From contig CAWGOZ010000002.1 of assembly GCA_963824345.1 (NCBI GenBank), positions 62,001 to 126,000 on the forward strand: a DNA stretch of 64,000 nt, read 5' to 3'. The notes below the pieces were generated by a model. The model saw nothing but the letters and a program-made list of their open reading frames with translations. It did not search any database and had not been told where the DNA came from. Each line of letters begins with the position of its first letter. The first letter of the stretch is position 1. The stretch comes from Palsa-89 sp963824345. GTDB lineage: Bacteria; Acidobacteriota; Terriglobia; Bryobacterales; Bryobacteraceae. A program made the position numbers and the translations under genes. Of the stretch, positions 28,405 through 37,815 are shown one piece after another.

Positions 28405-29940
28405 TTAGAGGCGCAGGTCGCGGCCGGACATTTCCTTGGGCTGATGCTCGTCCAGGAAGCTGAGCAAGGTGGGCGAGATATCCTGTAGCGCTCCGCTGGA
28501 CCGTAGCCTGGCGCCTGTTTCGTTCACCAAGATGAAGGGCACCGGATTGGTGGTGTGGTAGGTGTGCGGACCTTTGGTGATTGGGTCGATCATGGTTTCG
28601 GCGTTGCCGTGATCGGCCGTGATGATCCACGAACCACCCGAGCGGCGCAGCGCGGCGTAGATCTCGCCCAGCCCCGCATCCACCGCCTCCACCGCTTTCA
28701 CGGTGGGCGCCATTTTCCCAGAATGGCCCACCATGTCGGCGTTCGCGTAGTTCATCACGATGACGTCGAAGCTGCGCTGGTCGATGGCCTTGACCACCAC
28801 CTCCGTAATACCGGCCGCGTTCATCTCGGGCTTCAGGTCGTAGGTGGCAACTTTCGGTGACGGCACCAGCTCGCGGCTCTCGCCCGGATACGGTTCTTCC
28901 TTGCCGCCGTTGAAGAAGTAAGTGACGTGAGCGTACTTCTCGGTTTCGGCGACGCGCAGGTTTTTCCAATTCAAGCGCGCCATCACGTCCGCCAGGATGT
29001 TGTTGGGATGCTCGCGCGGCAGCACGAAAGGGACGCGAAACGTCTTGTCGTACTCGGTCAAAGTGGTGAAGTGCAGATTTTTCGGCGTGAGCGACCGGGA
29101 TGGTTTTTCGAGCGTGGCGTCGGTGAGCGCCAGGGTCATCTCGCGTCCGCGATCGGCGCGATAGTTGAAGAAGATGCAGGCATCGTCGTCGCGAATCAAG
29201 CCCACCGGCTGTTGGTTCGCATCGACAATTGTGACCGGTTCGATGAACTCGTCGGTGACACCATGTTCGTAGGAACGTTTTGCGGCGGCTACGGGGTCAT
29301 CCGATTTGGCGCCGTTGCCTAGCGCCATGGCGCCGAACGCGCGCTCGATGCGATCCCAGCGTTTATCGCGATCCATGGCGTAGTAGCGGCCCGACACGCT
29401 CGCGATTTTGCCGATTCCGATTTGCCGCAGTTCCTTTTGGATCTGTTCGAGGAAGCCCGCGCCGCTTTCCGGAGGGGTGTCGCGCCCATCCATGAAGCAG
29501 TGCACGAATACCTGCTCCACTTGCTGTTGCTTGGCCATTTTGAGCAGCGCGTAGAGGTGGGTGAGCAGGGAATGCACGCCGCCGTCGCTACAGAGGCCCA
29601 TCAGATGCAGGCGATGAGTACGAGCGTGCTGCATGGAATCGATCAGCACTGGATTCTTGAAGAAGTCGCCCGAGGCAATCATCCGATCGAGGCGCGTGAC
29701 ATCCATATAAATGATGCGCCCTGCGCCGATATTCAAATGGCCCACTTCACTATTGCCCATCTGGCCATCCGGCAGCCCCACATAACGGCCGGAGGTGTGC
29801 ACCAGGGTGTTGGGATACTCGCGCAGCAGCACGTCATAGGTAGGCTTACGCGCGGCGGCGATAGCGTTGCCCTCGGTAGCGGCGGAATAACCCCAGCCGT
29901 CCAGAATGGTCAGAACGAGCGGCTTCTTGGAGCCATGCAT
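28405..29940 (-). CDS. gpmI: 2,3-bisphosphoglycerate-independent phosphoglycerate mutase
   Basis: The enzyme interconverts 3- and 2-phosphoglycerate. Family marks are TILDGWGYS at the N-terminus (metal Asp), Ser64 in GQMGNSEVGH (the phospho-serine), and the C-terminal SWIITADHGNAETM. The length of 511 residues is typical. The ATG at 29940 shares one base with the TAA of eno (TAATG), linking two consecutive glycolytic steps in one operon. Confidence 0.95.
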   Translation of the reverse strand: MHGSKKPLVLTILDGWGYSAATEGNAIAAARKPTYDVLLREYPNTLVHTSGRYVGLPDGQMGNSEVGHLNIGAGRIIYMDVTRLDRMIASGDFFKNPVLIDSMQHARTHRLHLMGLCSDGGVHSLLTHLYALLKMAKQQQVEQVFVHCFMDGRDTPPESGAGFLEQIQKELRQIGIGKIASVSGRYYAMDRDKRWDRIERAFGAMALGNGAKSDDPVAAAKRSYEHGVTDEFIEPVTIVDANQQPVGLIRDDDACIFFNYRADRGREMTLALTDATLEKPSRSLTPKNLHFTTLTEYDKTFRVPFVLPREHPNNILADVMARLNWKNLRVAETEKYAHVTYFFNGGKEEPYPGESRELVPSPKVATYDLKPEMNAAGITEVVVKAIDQRSFDVIVMNYANADMVGHSGKMAPTVKAVEAVDAGLGEIYAALRRSGGSWIITADHGNAETMIDPITKGPHTYHTTNPVPFILVNETGARLRSSGALQDISPTLLSFLDEHQPKEMSGRDLRL

Positions 29941-31225
29941 TATTGGTGGAATGCCTTTCGACCGGCGAATTTGGCTGCGCTGCCCAACTCTTCCTCGATA
30001 CGCAGGAGCTGGTTGTATTTGGCGATGCGATCGGTACGGCTGGCGGACCCGGTCTTGATCTGGCCGGCGCGCGTGGCCACCACCAGGTCCGCGATGAAGG
30101 CGTCCTCGGTTTCACCGGACCGGTGGGATACGACGTTGGTGTAGTTCGCAGCGGCGGCCATTTGCATGGCTTCCAAGGTTTCCGTCAGCGTTCCGATCTG
30201 GTTCACCTTGATCAGAATGGAGTTTGCGACGCCTTTTTCGATGCCTTCCGCGAGACGCTCGGTGTTGGTGACGAACAGATCGTCGCCCACGAGTTGGATT
30301 TTCGAACCCAGCGCTTCGGTGAGCGTGCGCCAGCCCTCCCAATCGTCTTCGGCCATGCCGTCTTCGATGGAAATGATCGGGATACTGCTCCACCCACTTG
30401 GCCCAAAACTTCACCATCTGATCGGAAGTTCGCTGGCTCTTGTCGGATTTCTTGAAAACGTATTTGCCGGAGGCCTGGTCATAGAACTCGCTGGCGGCAG
30501 GATCGAGCGCAATGCCGATTTGGGCGCCGGGTTTGTAACCCGCTTTGGTGATGGCTTCGAGCACCACGTCGAGCGCTTCCTCATTGGATTTTAAGTTCGG
30601 CGCAAATCCGCCTTCATCGCCGACCGACGTTGAGTATCCGCGCTTCTTGAGCACGCCCTTCAGCGTATGGAACACTTCGGCGCCCATACGGAGCGCTTCG
30701 GAGAATTTGGCGGCGCCGTAGGGGGCGATCATGAATTCCTGCGGGTCCACCGAATTATCCGCGTGCGCGCCACCGTTGAGAATGTTCATCAGCGGAACGG
30801 GCAGCAGGTTCGCCGAGACGCCGCCGAGGTAGCGATACAGAGGCGTCTGCTGGGATTGCGGCGGCGGCACGCGCGGTAGCCATGGAGACCGCGAGAATGG
30901 CGTTGGCGCCCAGCTTGGCTTTGTTGGGCGTGCCGTCGAGGGCGATCATGGCGTGATCGATCGCGGATTGATTCTCGGCTTCCATGCCGACCACGGCGGG
31001 GGCGATTTTCTTCAGGATGTTTGCGACGGCCTTGCGGGTGCCCTTGCCGAGGTAGCGCTTGGGATCGTTATCGCGCAGTTCGACGGCTTCGTGTTCGCCG
31101 GTGGACGCGCCAGAGGGAACGGCCGCGCGGCCGAGGGTTCCATCGGCGAGGAGTACGTCGGCTTCAACGGTTGGATTGCCGCGCGAGTCGAGAATCTCGC
31201 GGCCGATAACCTGAACAATTTCCAT
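29940..31225 (-). CDS. eno: Enolase, interrupted by two single-base frame breaks
   Basis: The three pieces together make a full enolase: 31225 to about 30870 (IGREILDSRGNPTVE, AAVPSGASTGEHEA), about 30870 to 30380 (PLYRYLGGVSANLLPVPLMN, SVGDEGGFAPNL), and 30380 to 29940 (MAEDDWEGWRTL, IKVNQIGTLTE, SHRSGETED). One extra base in the GCCGCCGCCG run near 30865 and one extra base at 30378 (coding-strand G after CCC) explain both breaks; removing them restores RAAAQSQQ and QYPIISIEDG. Enolase is nearly always essential and no second copy is seen, so error in the sequence is more likely than a pseudogene. It converts 2-phosphoglycerate to phosphoenolpyruvate. Confidence 0.88.
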
Positions 31226-31287
31226 ACCTTTTCATTCTGGGCACTATCCGCGGAATTGTCCAATTGGGAGGGGGGAGGGCGAGTCCG

Positions 31288-32718
31288 TTATTGATCCGCG
31301 TAAAGCTTGACCAACCGGTAGAGAAACGTCCGCCCTTCGTAGACGGACTTCACGCGGATGCGCTCGTTCAGGCCGTGGATGCTGCCTCCGTCGGGATCTT
31401 GGAAGAAGCCGTCGATCCCATAGGTAGGAATACCCGCAGGGTTCATAAACTGGGCGTCCGATGCGCCGGGTTCAAGGACGGGGACCACCGGCACGCCGGG
31501 CCAGATCTCATCCGCCAATTTCTCGATCGGCTTGAGGATTTGCGGCGTCAACGGAGTTGGGGCTGCAACAGGTCCGCGTACCTCGGGAATGGTGACCTTT
31601 ACGGCCGGATCGGCTGCGAGCTTGACCAGTTGGGCCAGGACAACATCCCGTGATACGCCGGGGAAGATGCGGCAATTGATGTTCGCGGTGGCGCGTTGGG
31701 GCAAGGCATTGGTCGCGTGGCCGGCGGAGAGCATGGTCGCTACGCACGTGGTGCGGAGCATGGCGTGCCAATTCTGATTCCGGTCCAATACCGCGACCGA
31801 TGCGGCGTCATCCGGATTCCTGACAACGGTAGCCATGGCCGCGCCAGCTTCGCCTCCGACGATCTTCGACATACTGGTGAAATAGGCGCGATTGGCGTCG
31901 TCGAGTTGAACGGGGAATTCGTAGCGGCTGATGCGGTCGATAGCGCGAATCAAATGATAGATCGCGTTGTCCGCCACGGGCCGTGAGCTATGGCCGCCGG
32001 GATTGGTTGTCTCCAGGACAAAATTTTGGGATGTCTTTTCGGCCGCCAGAATTGCGAGTGCGACCCGATGGCCCTGTGCGTCAAGCTCACTCGGCGCGCC
32101 TTCGGTTAAGGCAAACTGGGCATCAATCGCCTGGCGCTCGTTGGTGGCCAGCCAACCAGCTCCGTTCAATGCGCTGTTGGTCTCTTCCCCGCAGGTCAAC
32201 GCCAGTTTGATGGAACGCTTGGGTTTAAAACCTTCTTCCCGGAAACGGACCATGTTGTCGACCCAAACCGCATCCTGGGCCTTCATGTCGTTCGTTCCAC
32301 GACCGTAGAAATATCCGTTCTCCTCGATCATGATGAAGGGATCGCGAGTCCAGTCCTCGCGCTTCGCCTCGACTACATCGACATGACCGAGCAGCAGGAT
32401 CGCCTTGGCCGCGGGGTCGGAGCCGTGGAGGACAGCGAGAAGGCCGCCTTCCTTGGGATGGCCGCCGGGGACGAACACGCGCAGGTCCTGATCTGGATAG
32501 CCGGCAGCCTTCAGGCGATCGGCCATGCGTCTTGCAGCCAGGGTGCAGTCGCCGGTTGAAAGAGTCGTATTGGTCTCAACTAGCTCTTTGTATATCTCGC
32601 GAAACCGGGTTAGTCCCTGGTCGCCAGACTGCGCATAACTGAGCCCAGCTCCGGCCAGCAACGCAAGGGCAGCCAGCGCAGTCAGGCGAATGATCCTGCA
32701 AATGGTCTGATCGATCAC
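31288..32718 (-). CDS. Secreted M20 family metallopeptidase
   Basis: This 476-residue M20/M25/M40 peptidase has a signal peptide ending LSYAQS. Metal-binding motifs are LLGHVDVVEA, GRGTNDMKAQ and TCGEETNS, with the dimerisation-domain pattern TNPGGHSSRP. It is probably a periplasmic aminoacylase or carboxypeptidase-like enzyme with unknown substrate. It lies divergent from the putative selenoprotein gene, 42 bases between start codons. Confidence 0.9.
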   Translation of the reverse strand: MIDQTICRIIRLTALAALALLAGAGLSYAQSGDQGLTRFREIYKELVETNTTLSTGDCTLAARRMADRLKAAGYPDQDLRVFVPGGHPKEGGLLAVLHGSDPAAKAILLLGHVDVVEAKREDWTRDPFIMIEENGYFYGRGTNDMKAQDAVWVDNMVRFREEGFKPKRSIKLALTCGEETNSALNGAGWLATNERQAIDAQFALTEGAPSELDAQGHRVALAILAAEKTSQNFVLETTNPGGHSSRPVADNAIYHLIRAIDRISRYEFPVQLDDANRAYFTSMSKIVGGEAGAAMATVVRNPDDAASVAVLDRNQNWHAMLRTTCVATMLSAGHATNALPQRATANINCRIFPGVSRDVVLAQLVKLAADPAVKVTIPEVRGPVAAPTPLTPQILKPIEKLADEIWPGVPVVPVLEPGASDAQFMNPAGIPTYGIDGFFQDPDGGSIHGLNERIRVKSVYEGRTFLYRLVKLYADQ

Positions 32719-32760
32719 AATGCTTTAGTCTACTCTCAGCCTCAGTGTTACAGTGGGGCG

Positions 32761-33330
32761 ATGGCAGAGGCTCCTGTGGTCGGTGAACTTGCGAGGGAAT
32801 TCGAACTGCCAGACTCGACAGGGGTACCGCGGCGGCTGTCGGAGTTGATCTCGGACCGTCGTCTGGTGCTAGTCTTCTATCGCGGTAATTGGTGACCTTT
32901 TTGCCTCCGTCAGTTGGCGGACTACCGGGAACACTACCTGGAAATCCGGTCGTCGGGCGCGAGTGCAGTGGCTGTCTCGGTGGATCCGCCCGAGATATCG
33001 GAGGCCTTGCGGGTTCAACTCTGTCTGCCTTTTCCGATTTTGTGCGACACGGAACATCGCGGGGTTAGGGACTGGGGCGTGTACAATTCGGCAGAAAAGG
33101 GCGGCATCGCAGAGCCAGCCGTCTTCATTATCGAACCCAGCCATCTGATACGCTACGCATCGGTGGACGGGGTGGTGCGGCGTGTGCCTGCGGCCGAGAT
33201 CGTTTCCGTGCTACAAAATGCCGACCGCGGGGAGCCAATTCGGCGTAAGGCTTACGTCCCGCTATTTTCCGAGTGGAAGAGCGCGATTCGGAATGGCAAA
33301 CAACGGCAGCCAAAACGAACAACCCGGTAG
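32761..33330 (+). CDS. Peroxiredoxin/redoxin-like selenoprotein with in-frame TGA (Sec45)
   Basis: The frame from ATG 32761 reads a normal AhpC/TSA-like redoxin (LVLVFYRGNW), then TGA at 32893-32895, then PFCLRQLADYREHY and on to a stop at 33330. Homologues of this PRX-like group carry FYRG-x-W-C-P-x-C, so TGA replaces the first redox cysteine and would give U-x-x-C (Sec45, Cys48). Sixteen bases after the TGA lies an AGUU loop on a 6-bp stem, fitting bacterial SECIS rules. The complete protein would be 189 residues. It probably acts as a peroxidase or thiol reductase. No selA, selB or tRNA-Sec is in this window. A nonsense mutation is the alternative. Confidence 0.78.
32906..32921 (+). promoter_or_regulatory. 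Predicted bacterial SECIS hairpin
   Basis: The arms TCCGTC (32906-32911) and GGCGGA (32916-32921) form a 6-bp stem with one G-U pair and an AGTT loop. It starts 11 bases after the in-frame TGA. The G among the first two loop bases, the stem length and the spacing match the published pattern for SelB-binding elements. Confidence 0.65.
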
Positions 33331-33551
33331 CGCCAAGCCCGTCGGCGAGGTGGCGCATCAGGCCTATTTTTGTGTTTACCCGCGTATTTTTCCGGGTCTT
33401 CGCGGAGGAGCCGGCCGCGAAGATGGGGTTCTGCCTCAAGAACAGAGTACAAGACGGCGGACGAAGGCGTCCGTGGCGGGGTCGCAAGTGACTGATTCGG
33501 ATGGAGAATCGGATTGAGTAAGTTGGTTACTGAAGAAAAGCGATGGGCTGC
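33331..33551. other. Intergenic region, nothing recognised
   Basis: This 221-base gap separates the convergent selenoprotein and kinase genes. Short open frames exist on both strands but none has a ribosome binding site or recognisable sequence. No clear intrinsic terminator was seen. Confidence 0.4.
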
Positions 33552-36494
33552 TCATTTAACCGGACCCAGGTAACGATCCAGCCAGTTGAGTGTTTCCTTG
33601 ATCAGCTCATTGCGAGGAATGTTGTGGCCGGTTTCGTAGACCACGCGGCGCTTGTCCTGGCTCGGAGTGCCAAGCAGGCGGAACATCGGCTCCTGCGAGG
33701 TCTCCACCGGGTAGAAGAAATCGAAACGGCCGTTTAGCATCAAGACTGGTACCTTCACCCGCGGGGCAAAGTTGAGCTCGTCCACTTCCGGCAATGATTT
33801 CTGGAGGTTGAAGCCAGGCACAATCAGCACGCAAACTTTGATGCGGTCTTCAACCGCCGGCATCACGGAGCCCATGGCCCCTCCCCAGCTCACGCCCTCA
33901 TAGGCCAGTTTGTTGCGATCGATCTCGGGCCGGGTCTCGAGGTAGTCGAGAGAGCGGCCGAGGTCTTTGGACCACGCGATTACGTGATCGCGCCAGGAGC
34001 TGCTGGTGTTGGGGTTGTCCGACTTGAGACTATCTCCGCGCTCAAAGGTTCCCTTATACACAGGAAACAGCACCGCCCGACCGCTCTTGATCACGAAATC
34101 AAAAAAGTTCATTTCAGGGAGGGTTGTACTGGATCGCGTATCAATGGTCTCGGAACCCGGGAAGCGCACAATCGTTTGAAAGGGAGGGTGCGACCTCTTG
34201 GGCAGGAAGAGATAGGCGATCACTCGTTCATTGCCATAAGCGGCAGCGAACGTGATCTTTTCTCGTTTCCAGTCGTCGGTCTCCTCGGCAGATTCCACGG
34301 TTGCATGGAGCGGGGTCTTGTCATAGGAGTAGAGGCTCTTGTACACCTGGAACAAGGTATCCGAGACGGGCTTCTCATCATTGAAATCGCGTGCTCGGAG
34401 TGTCACCGGATCGGCGGCCTTAGCAGCCGCACCGGAAAGGGAATATTTAGCGCATCGGAATCCAAAATTGGCGGAGCGCTCGAACGGCGAGCGGGCATCC
34501 GCATCGTTGAACATATAGAGCGGTTCATCCCAACCGCCGCCCATTATGTAGCGTTTACCGGCACTGGCCTGGTTCCAGATCCACTCCTTGACGTTGCCGG
34601 CCATATCATAGACGCCCGACCAGCTTATGCCAGGATAGGTTCCGACACGAGCCGGTCCCTTCCCCCCAAAGTTGCCGGCTGGGAGCATGCTGGCGCTGGC
34701 CCAAGGCGAGGCCGCCGTGGTCCAGTGATAAATAGTGGGGAGGGATTTGCCCACGAACTCTGCGTAAGCCGCTGCTTCATACCAGCTCACGCCCGACACT
34801 GGGAAATCTTCCTGGCCCGGCGGATAACTGCCCACCTCCCACGTGGCGGGCCCGGGCCGGCCGGTGCGGTCTCGAAATAAAGCCATCGCCTCCGCCCAGG
34901 AAAGCTGCCGGCCGTCTTTGCGGAACTCCTGCTTCCAGTACTCCGGTTTTGCATACCCGCCGTGGTCAAGGAACTCCTTGAACTGTTTGTTCGTGACCTC
35001 ATATCGATCGATCCAATAGTCTCCCAGCAGAATTGCTGGCAGATCTTCGAAGCCAGGAAGCCCCAGGAGCGAAGTAGGTGTATTCTGTAGAGGTCCAGCG
35101 TCTGAGCTCTCGCTCCCAATGCCCTCGGTCTGGTGAACCATTCCGGTCGGAGTTTCTGCCTCAGCGTCCATCGTCACGGCGAGAGACTCTGACGGAAGGA
35201 TAAACGTGAAGACCGCCACCGTAGCGCGCTCAACAGGGGCGAAGCCCTTCAGCTCAAACTTCCACCGGGAATCGACGCGTGGAACTCTCAGCTTGTCGAT
35301 CGGAGAATGGCCAACCAATCCCCAGGAATTCGGAGCGCTATAGTTCCGGCGGAATACGGATGCTCCGGGAGGAGTGGTGTGGAGCGAAGCCAGGTACGAG
35401 ATCTTCGGCCACGCCTTTACGAGCTCCGGGTCATCGGGAATGTACTTCTCCGCTTGAACGGCGAGCGGGTAAGCTTCCGCGAATTTCTCCTGATCGATGA
35501 GCTGCGCAATCTGCGGCAGAACCTGTTCTCTCGCCCAGCGAATCTTCGAGCTGCGCTGGAGCCACCAGGCCGCGAGGCTACCCAGCGCAAGCAGGATGAG
35601 CAGGACAGGGATTGCGACGCTCGGCCGCTTGCTTTGCCGCAACAGCACCCTCAGATTGATCCCGCTAATAGGTTCGGACGCGAGCGCGCGGCAATCCTCG
35701 AGTTCTCGCTCCACCTCCGGCATGGACGCATATCGCTCCTCGGGGCGCTTTCGCAAACACCACCGGATAATTCGCTCCAGGCCGTCCGGCACGTGGTTGA
35801 CGAATTCGTGAAGAGGCTTGGGCTCCTCCCGGGCCACTGCCGTGATGGTTTCGATGGTAGAGTTTCGCTGGAACGTTCTCCGGCCCGTGACCATTTCATA
35901 GAGCACGGCGCCGAAAGCGAAGATGTCGCTGCGGGCAGTGGCCTCTTTGCCTTCCAACTGCTCGGGAGACATATAAGGCAGCGTGCCGACAACGTGAGCC
36001 TCGCCGGTGAGGGCCATGGTCCTGGTCCCTTCTTCAATCGCGGCTGGCCGCTGATATTTGGCAAGACCGAAATCGAGCAGCTTCGCTCCGGTGCCGGTGA
36101 GCATGATGTTGCCGGGCTTTAGGTCGCGATGCACGATCCCCCTGCGATGCGCCGCTCCGAGCGCGCCGGCAACTTCGATTGCGATCTTGAGCGCATCGTT
36201 GGGCGGCAGCGGACCTTTCTTGATGCGGGCCTCCAGAGTCTCGCCCTCGATGTACTCCATCACCAGATAGTTGGGGCCGATATCGTGCAGCGCGCAAATG
36301 TGAGGATGACTCAGCGCCGCGATCGCTCGGGCCTCGCCTTCGAAGCGCTGGCTGAACTCTTCCGCCGAAACCTTGATGGCGACTTCGCGGTCCAGACGAG
36401 TGTCGCGGGCTCTGTATACCTCGCCCATGCCGCCCGCGCCGATGGGCGCAAGAATTTCGTATGGTCCCAAACGGGTCCCTGTGGTTAGGGGCAT
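33552..36494 (-). CDS. Three-part protein: Ser/Thr kinase, FGE-sulfatase domain, alpha/beta hydrolase
   Basis: The 980-residue product begins with a PknB-type kinase (Lys41, HRDLKPGN at 122-129, DFG at 141-143, SPEQL), followed by one membrane helix (about 292-312). An extracytoplasmic FGE/SUMF1-like domain follows at about 485-683 (YWIDRYEVTNKQFKEFLD, GVSWYEAAAYAE, YDMAGNVKEWIWN, FGFRCAK). The C-terminus (about 735-980) is an alpha/beta hydrolase with nucleophile Ser869 in GVSWGG and a likely Asp and His in NGRFDFFYP and ETGHNIPR. Kinase inside and enzyme outside suggest a transmembrane signalling or modifying protein. The single frame shows no break. Confidence 0.88.
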   Translation of the reverse strand: MPLTTGTRLGPYEILAPIGAGGMGEVYRARDTRLDREVAIKVSAEEFSQRFEGEARAIAALSHPHICALHDIGPNYLVMEYIEGETLEARIKKGPLPPNDALKIAIEVAGALGAAHRRGIVHRDLKPGNIMLTGTGAKLLDFGLAKYQRPAAIEEGTRTMALTGEAHVVGTLPYMSPEQLEGKEATARSDIFAFGAVLYEMVTGRRTFQRNSTIETITAVAREEPKPLHEFVNHVPDGLERIIRWCLRKRPEERYASMPEVERELEDCRALASEPISGINLRVLLRQSKRPSVAIPVLLILLALGSLAAWWLQRSSKIRWAREQVLPQIAQLIDQEKFAEAYPLAVQAEKYIPDDPELVKAWPKISYLASLHTTPPGASVFRRNYSAPNSWGLVGHSPIDKLRVPRVDSRWKFELKGFAPVERATVAVFTFILPSESLAVTMDAEAETPTGMVHQTEGIGSESSDAGPLQNTPTSLLGLPGFEDLPAILLGDYWIDRYEVTNKQFKEFLDHGGYAKPEYWKQEFRKDGRQLSWAEAMALFRDRTGRPGPATWEVGSYPPGQEDFPVSGVSWYEAAAYAEFVGKSLPTIYHWTTAASPWASASMLPAGNFGGKGPARVGTYPGISWSGVYDMAGNVKEWIWNQASAGKRYIMGGGWDEPLYMFNDADARSPFERSANFGFRCAKYSLSGAAAKAADPVTLRARDFNDEKPVSDTLFQVYKSLYSYDKTPLHATVESAEETDDWKREKITFAAAYGNERVIAYLFLPKRSHPPFQTIVRFPGSETIDTRSSTTLPEMNFFDFVIKSGRAVLFPVYKGTFERGDSLKSDNPNTSSSWRDHVIAWSKDLGRSLDYLETRPEIDRNKLAYEGVSWGGAMGSVMPAVEDRIKVCVLIVPGFNLQKSLPEVDELNFAPRVKVPVLMLNGRFDFFYPVETSQEPMFRLLGTPSQDKRRVVYETGHNIPRNELIKETLNWLDRYLGPVK

Positions 36495-36693
36495 GGCGGT
36501 TTGAACAATCTTACCTTATACGTGTCTTTTAGGGCGTTGGCGGGCTAAGCCGTGGGTTACGCGCGAGACCGGAACACAGCAAGGCGGTCTTGGCGGTGGA
36601 AAATGTAACGCCGGTGGGTCGCTTCCCAGAGGAGTACAATGCTCGATATTGCTGCATACGAGTCCGCACGGTTAGCGGAACGGGGGAACCTTC
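36495..36693. other. Divergent intergenic region
   Basis: This 199-base gap separates the kinase-fusion gene and a forward secreted-protein gene. It is expected to hold two divergent promoters, but no clear -10/-35 pair or repeat was identified by eye. Confidence 0.35.
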
Positions 36694-37743
36694 ATGGGAC
36701 GAATTGCGATCACGGCAGTTTTATGGCTGCTTCCAGTTTCCTTATGCGCTCAATGGCTGAACTTCCGGACGGCCGGAATTCCCCGAACCGCTGACGGCAA
36801 GCCGAACCTGACGGCTCCGGCGCCTCGGTCTTCCGACGAGAAGCCAGACTTGTCCGGGCTGTGGCGGCCGGAATTTAACCCATACAATCTTGACGTCATA
36901 CAGAACGTGAAGGATGAGGGAATTTTCCGGGCCGAGGCGGAAGGCGTTTTCAAACGCCATCTCGAGGAATTCCACGAGAGTGACCCCGTCACGCACTGCC
37001 TCCCCAGCGGCCCGCTGGAGATCCTGGCCGGCGGGGGCATCGCGCTTTATCGGATCATCCAACTTCCCAGCATGGTGGTGCTGCTTTACGAACGGGGCAC
37101 GATCTATCGGCAGATCTTCATGGATGGACGTGAACTGCCCAAAGGTCCGAACCCGACCTGGTTGGGGTACTCGGTGGGCCACTGGGAAGGGGATACGCTG
37201 GTGGTGGAAAGCGCCGGATTCAACGACCGGACCTGGCTTGATCGGCTGGGGCACCCCCATTCCGAAGACCTCCGCGTAACCGAGAAGTTCCGGCGAGTCG
37301 ATTTCGGGCACATGCGGCTGCAGATCACTTATGACGATCCCAAAACGTTGACAAGGCCGCTGAGCATCTCCGTAGCGCTGAATTACGCGCCGGATACGGA
37401 GATGCTGGAGAGTATCTGCGAAAACGAACGAGACGTGCCTCATCTCGTGGGCAAGGCAGGCTCCGGAGTGAACATCGACGCAGCGGTTCTCGCAAAATAC
37501 GCCGGCACCTATCAGCTGCGCGAAGGGCCTCCCGTAATCGCGGGTTTCTTTGGCACAACCCAGACCATCGCTGCAATCGACGGCCAATTGTGGATGAATG
37601 CCATTCCTTTGATTCCGCAATCCGAAACAAGGTTCGATTCGGCGGCCGCTCCGATAGAATTCTTCAGCGATACCCGCGGCGCGGTGACGCATTTTATGCT
37701 TCGGGCCAACGAAGGCGAGGCGAGGTACGATCGCAAACCCTGA
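36694..37743 (+). CDS. Secreted GLW-type protein of unknown function
   Basis: This 349-residue protein has a signal peptide (IAITAVLWLLPVSLCAQ) and the pattern DGKPNLTAPAP, KPDLSGLWRPEF, HCLPSGPLEIL, PSMVVLLYE and VGHWEGDTLVVESAGFND. Similar motifs occur at 51069-52133 and in part at 48426-50300 and 50297-51043, so these are distant paralogues. The family is abundant in Acidobacteria, but its function is not known. The C-terminal 90 residues (VLAKYAGTYQL and after) resemble a lipocalin-like or DUF3471-type beta domain. Confidence 0.7.
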   Translation: MGRIAITAVLWLLPVSLCAQWLNFRTAGIPRTADGKPNLTAPAPRSSDEKPDLSGLWRPEFNPYNLDVIQNVKDEGIFRAEAEGVFKRHLEEFHESDPVTHCLPSGPLEILAGGGIALYRIIQLPSMVVLLYERGTIYRQIFMDGRELPKGPNPTWLGYSVGHWEGDTLVVESAGFNDRTWLDRLGHPHSEDLRVTEKFRRVDFGHMRLQITYDDPKTLTRPLSISVALNYAPDTEMLESICENERDVPHLVGKAGSGVNIDAAVLAKYAGTYQLREGPPVIAGFFGTTQTIAAIDGQLWMNAIPLIPQSETRFDSAAAPIEFFSDTRGAVTHFMLRANEGEARYDRKP

Positions 37744-37815
37744 GCAGAACCGCCGGTCTTCACATCGGCTAGGCTAGTGGCTCGGCGCATGCGGTCACCG
37801 CCGATGCCGGGTCAC

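Noticed and set aside
29940..31225. Programmed frameshifting in eno
   Set aside because: No family of enolases is known to use it, two separate breaks would be needed, and the same type of error occurs in unrelated genes here.
32893..32895. In-frame TGA as a nonsense mutation making a pseudogene
   Set aside because: Both sides keep continuous family motifs, the TGA replaces exactly the redox cysteine codon, and a SECIS-like hairpin follows. Recoding is the better reading, though not proven.
33182..33517. 111-codon forward frame after the selenoprotein
   Set aside because: It largely overlaps the selenoprotein in another frame and is antisense-like to a poorly organised region, with no homology.
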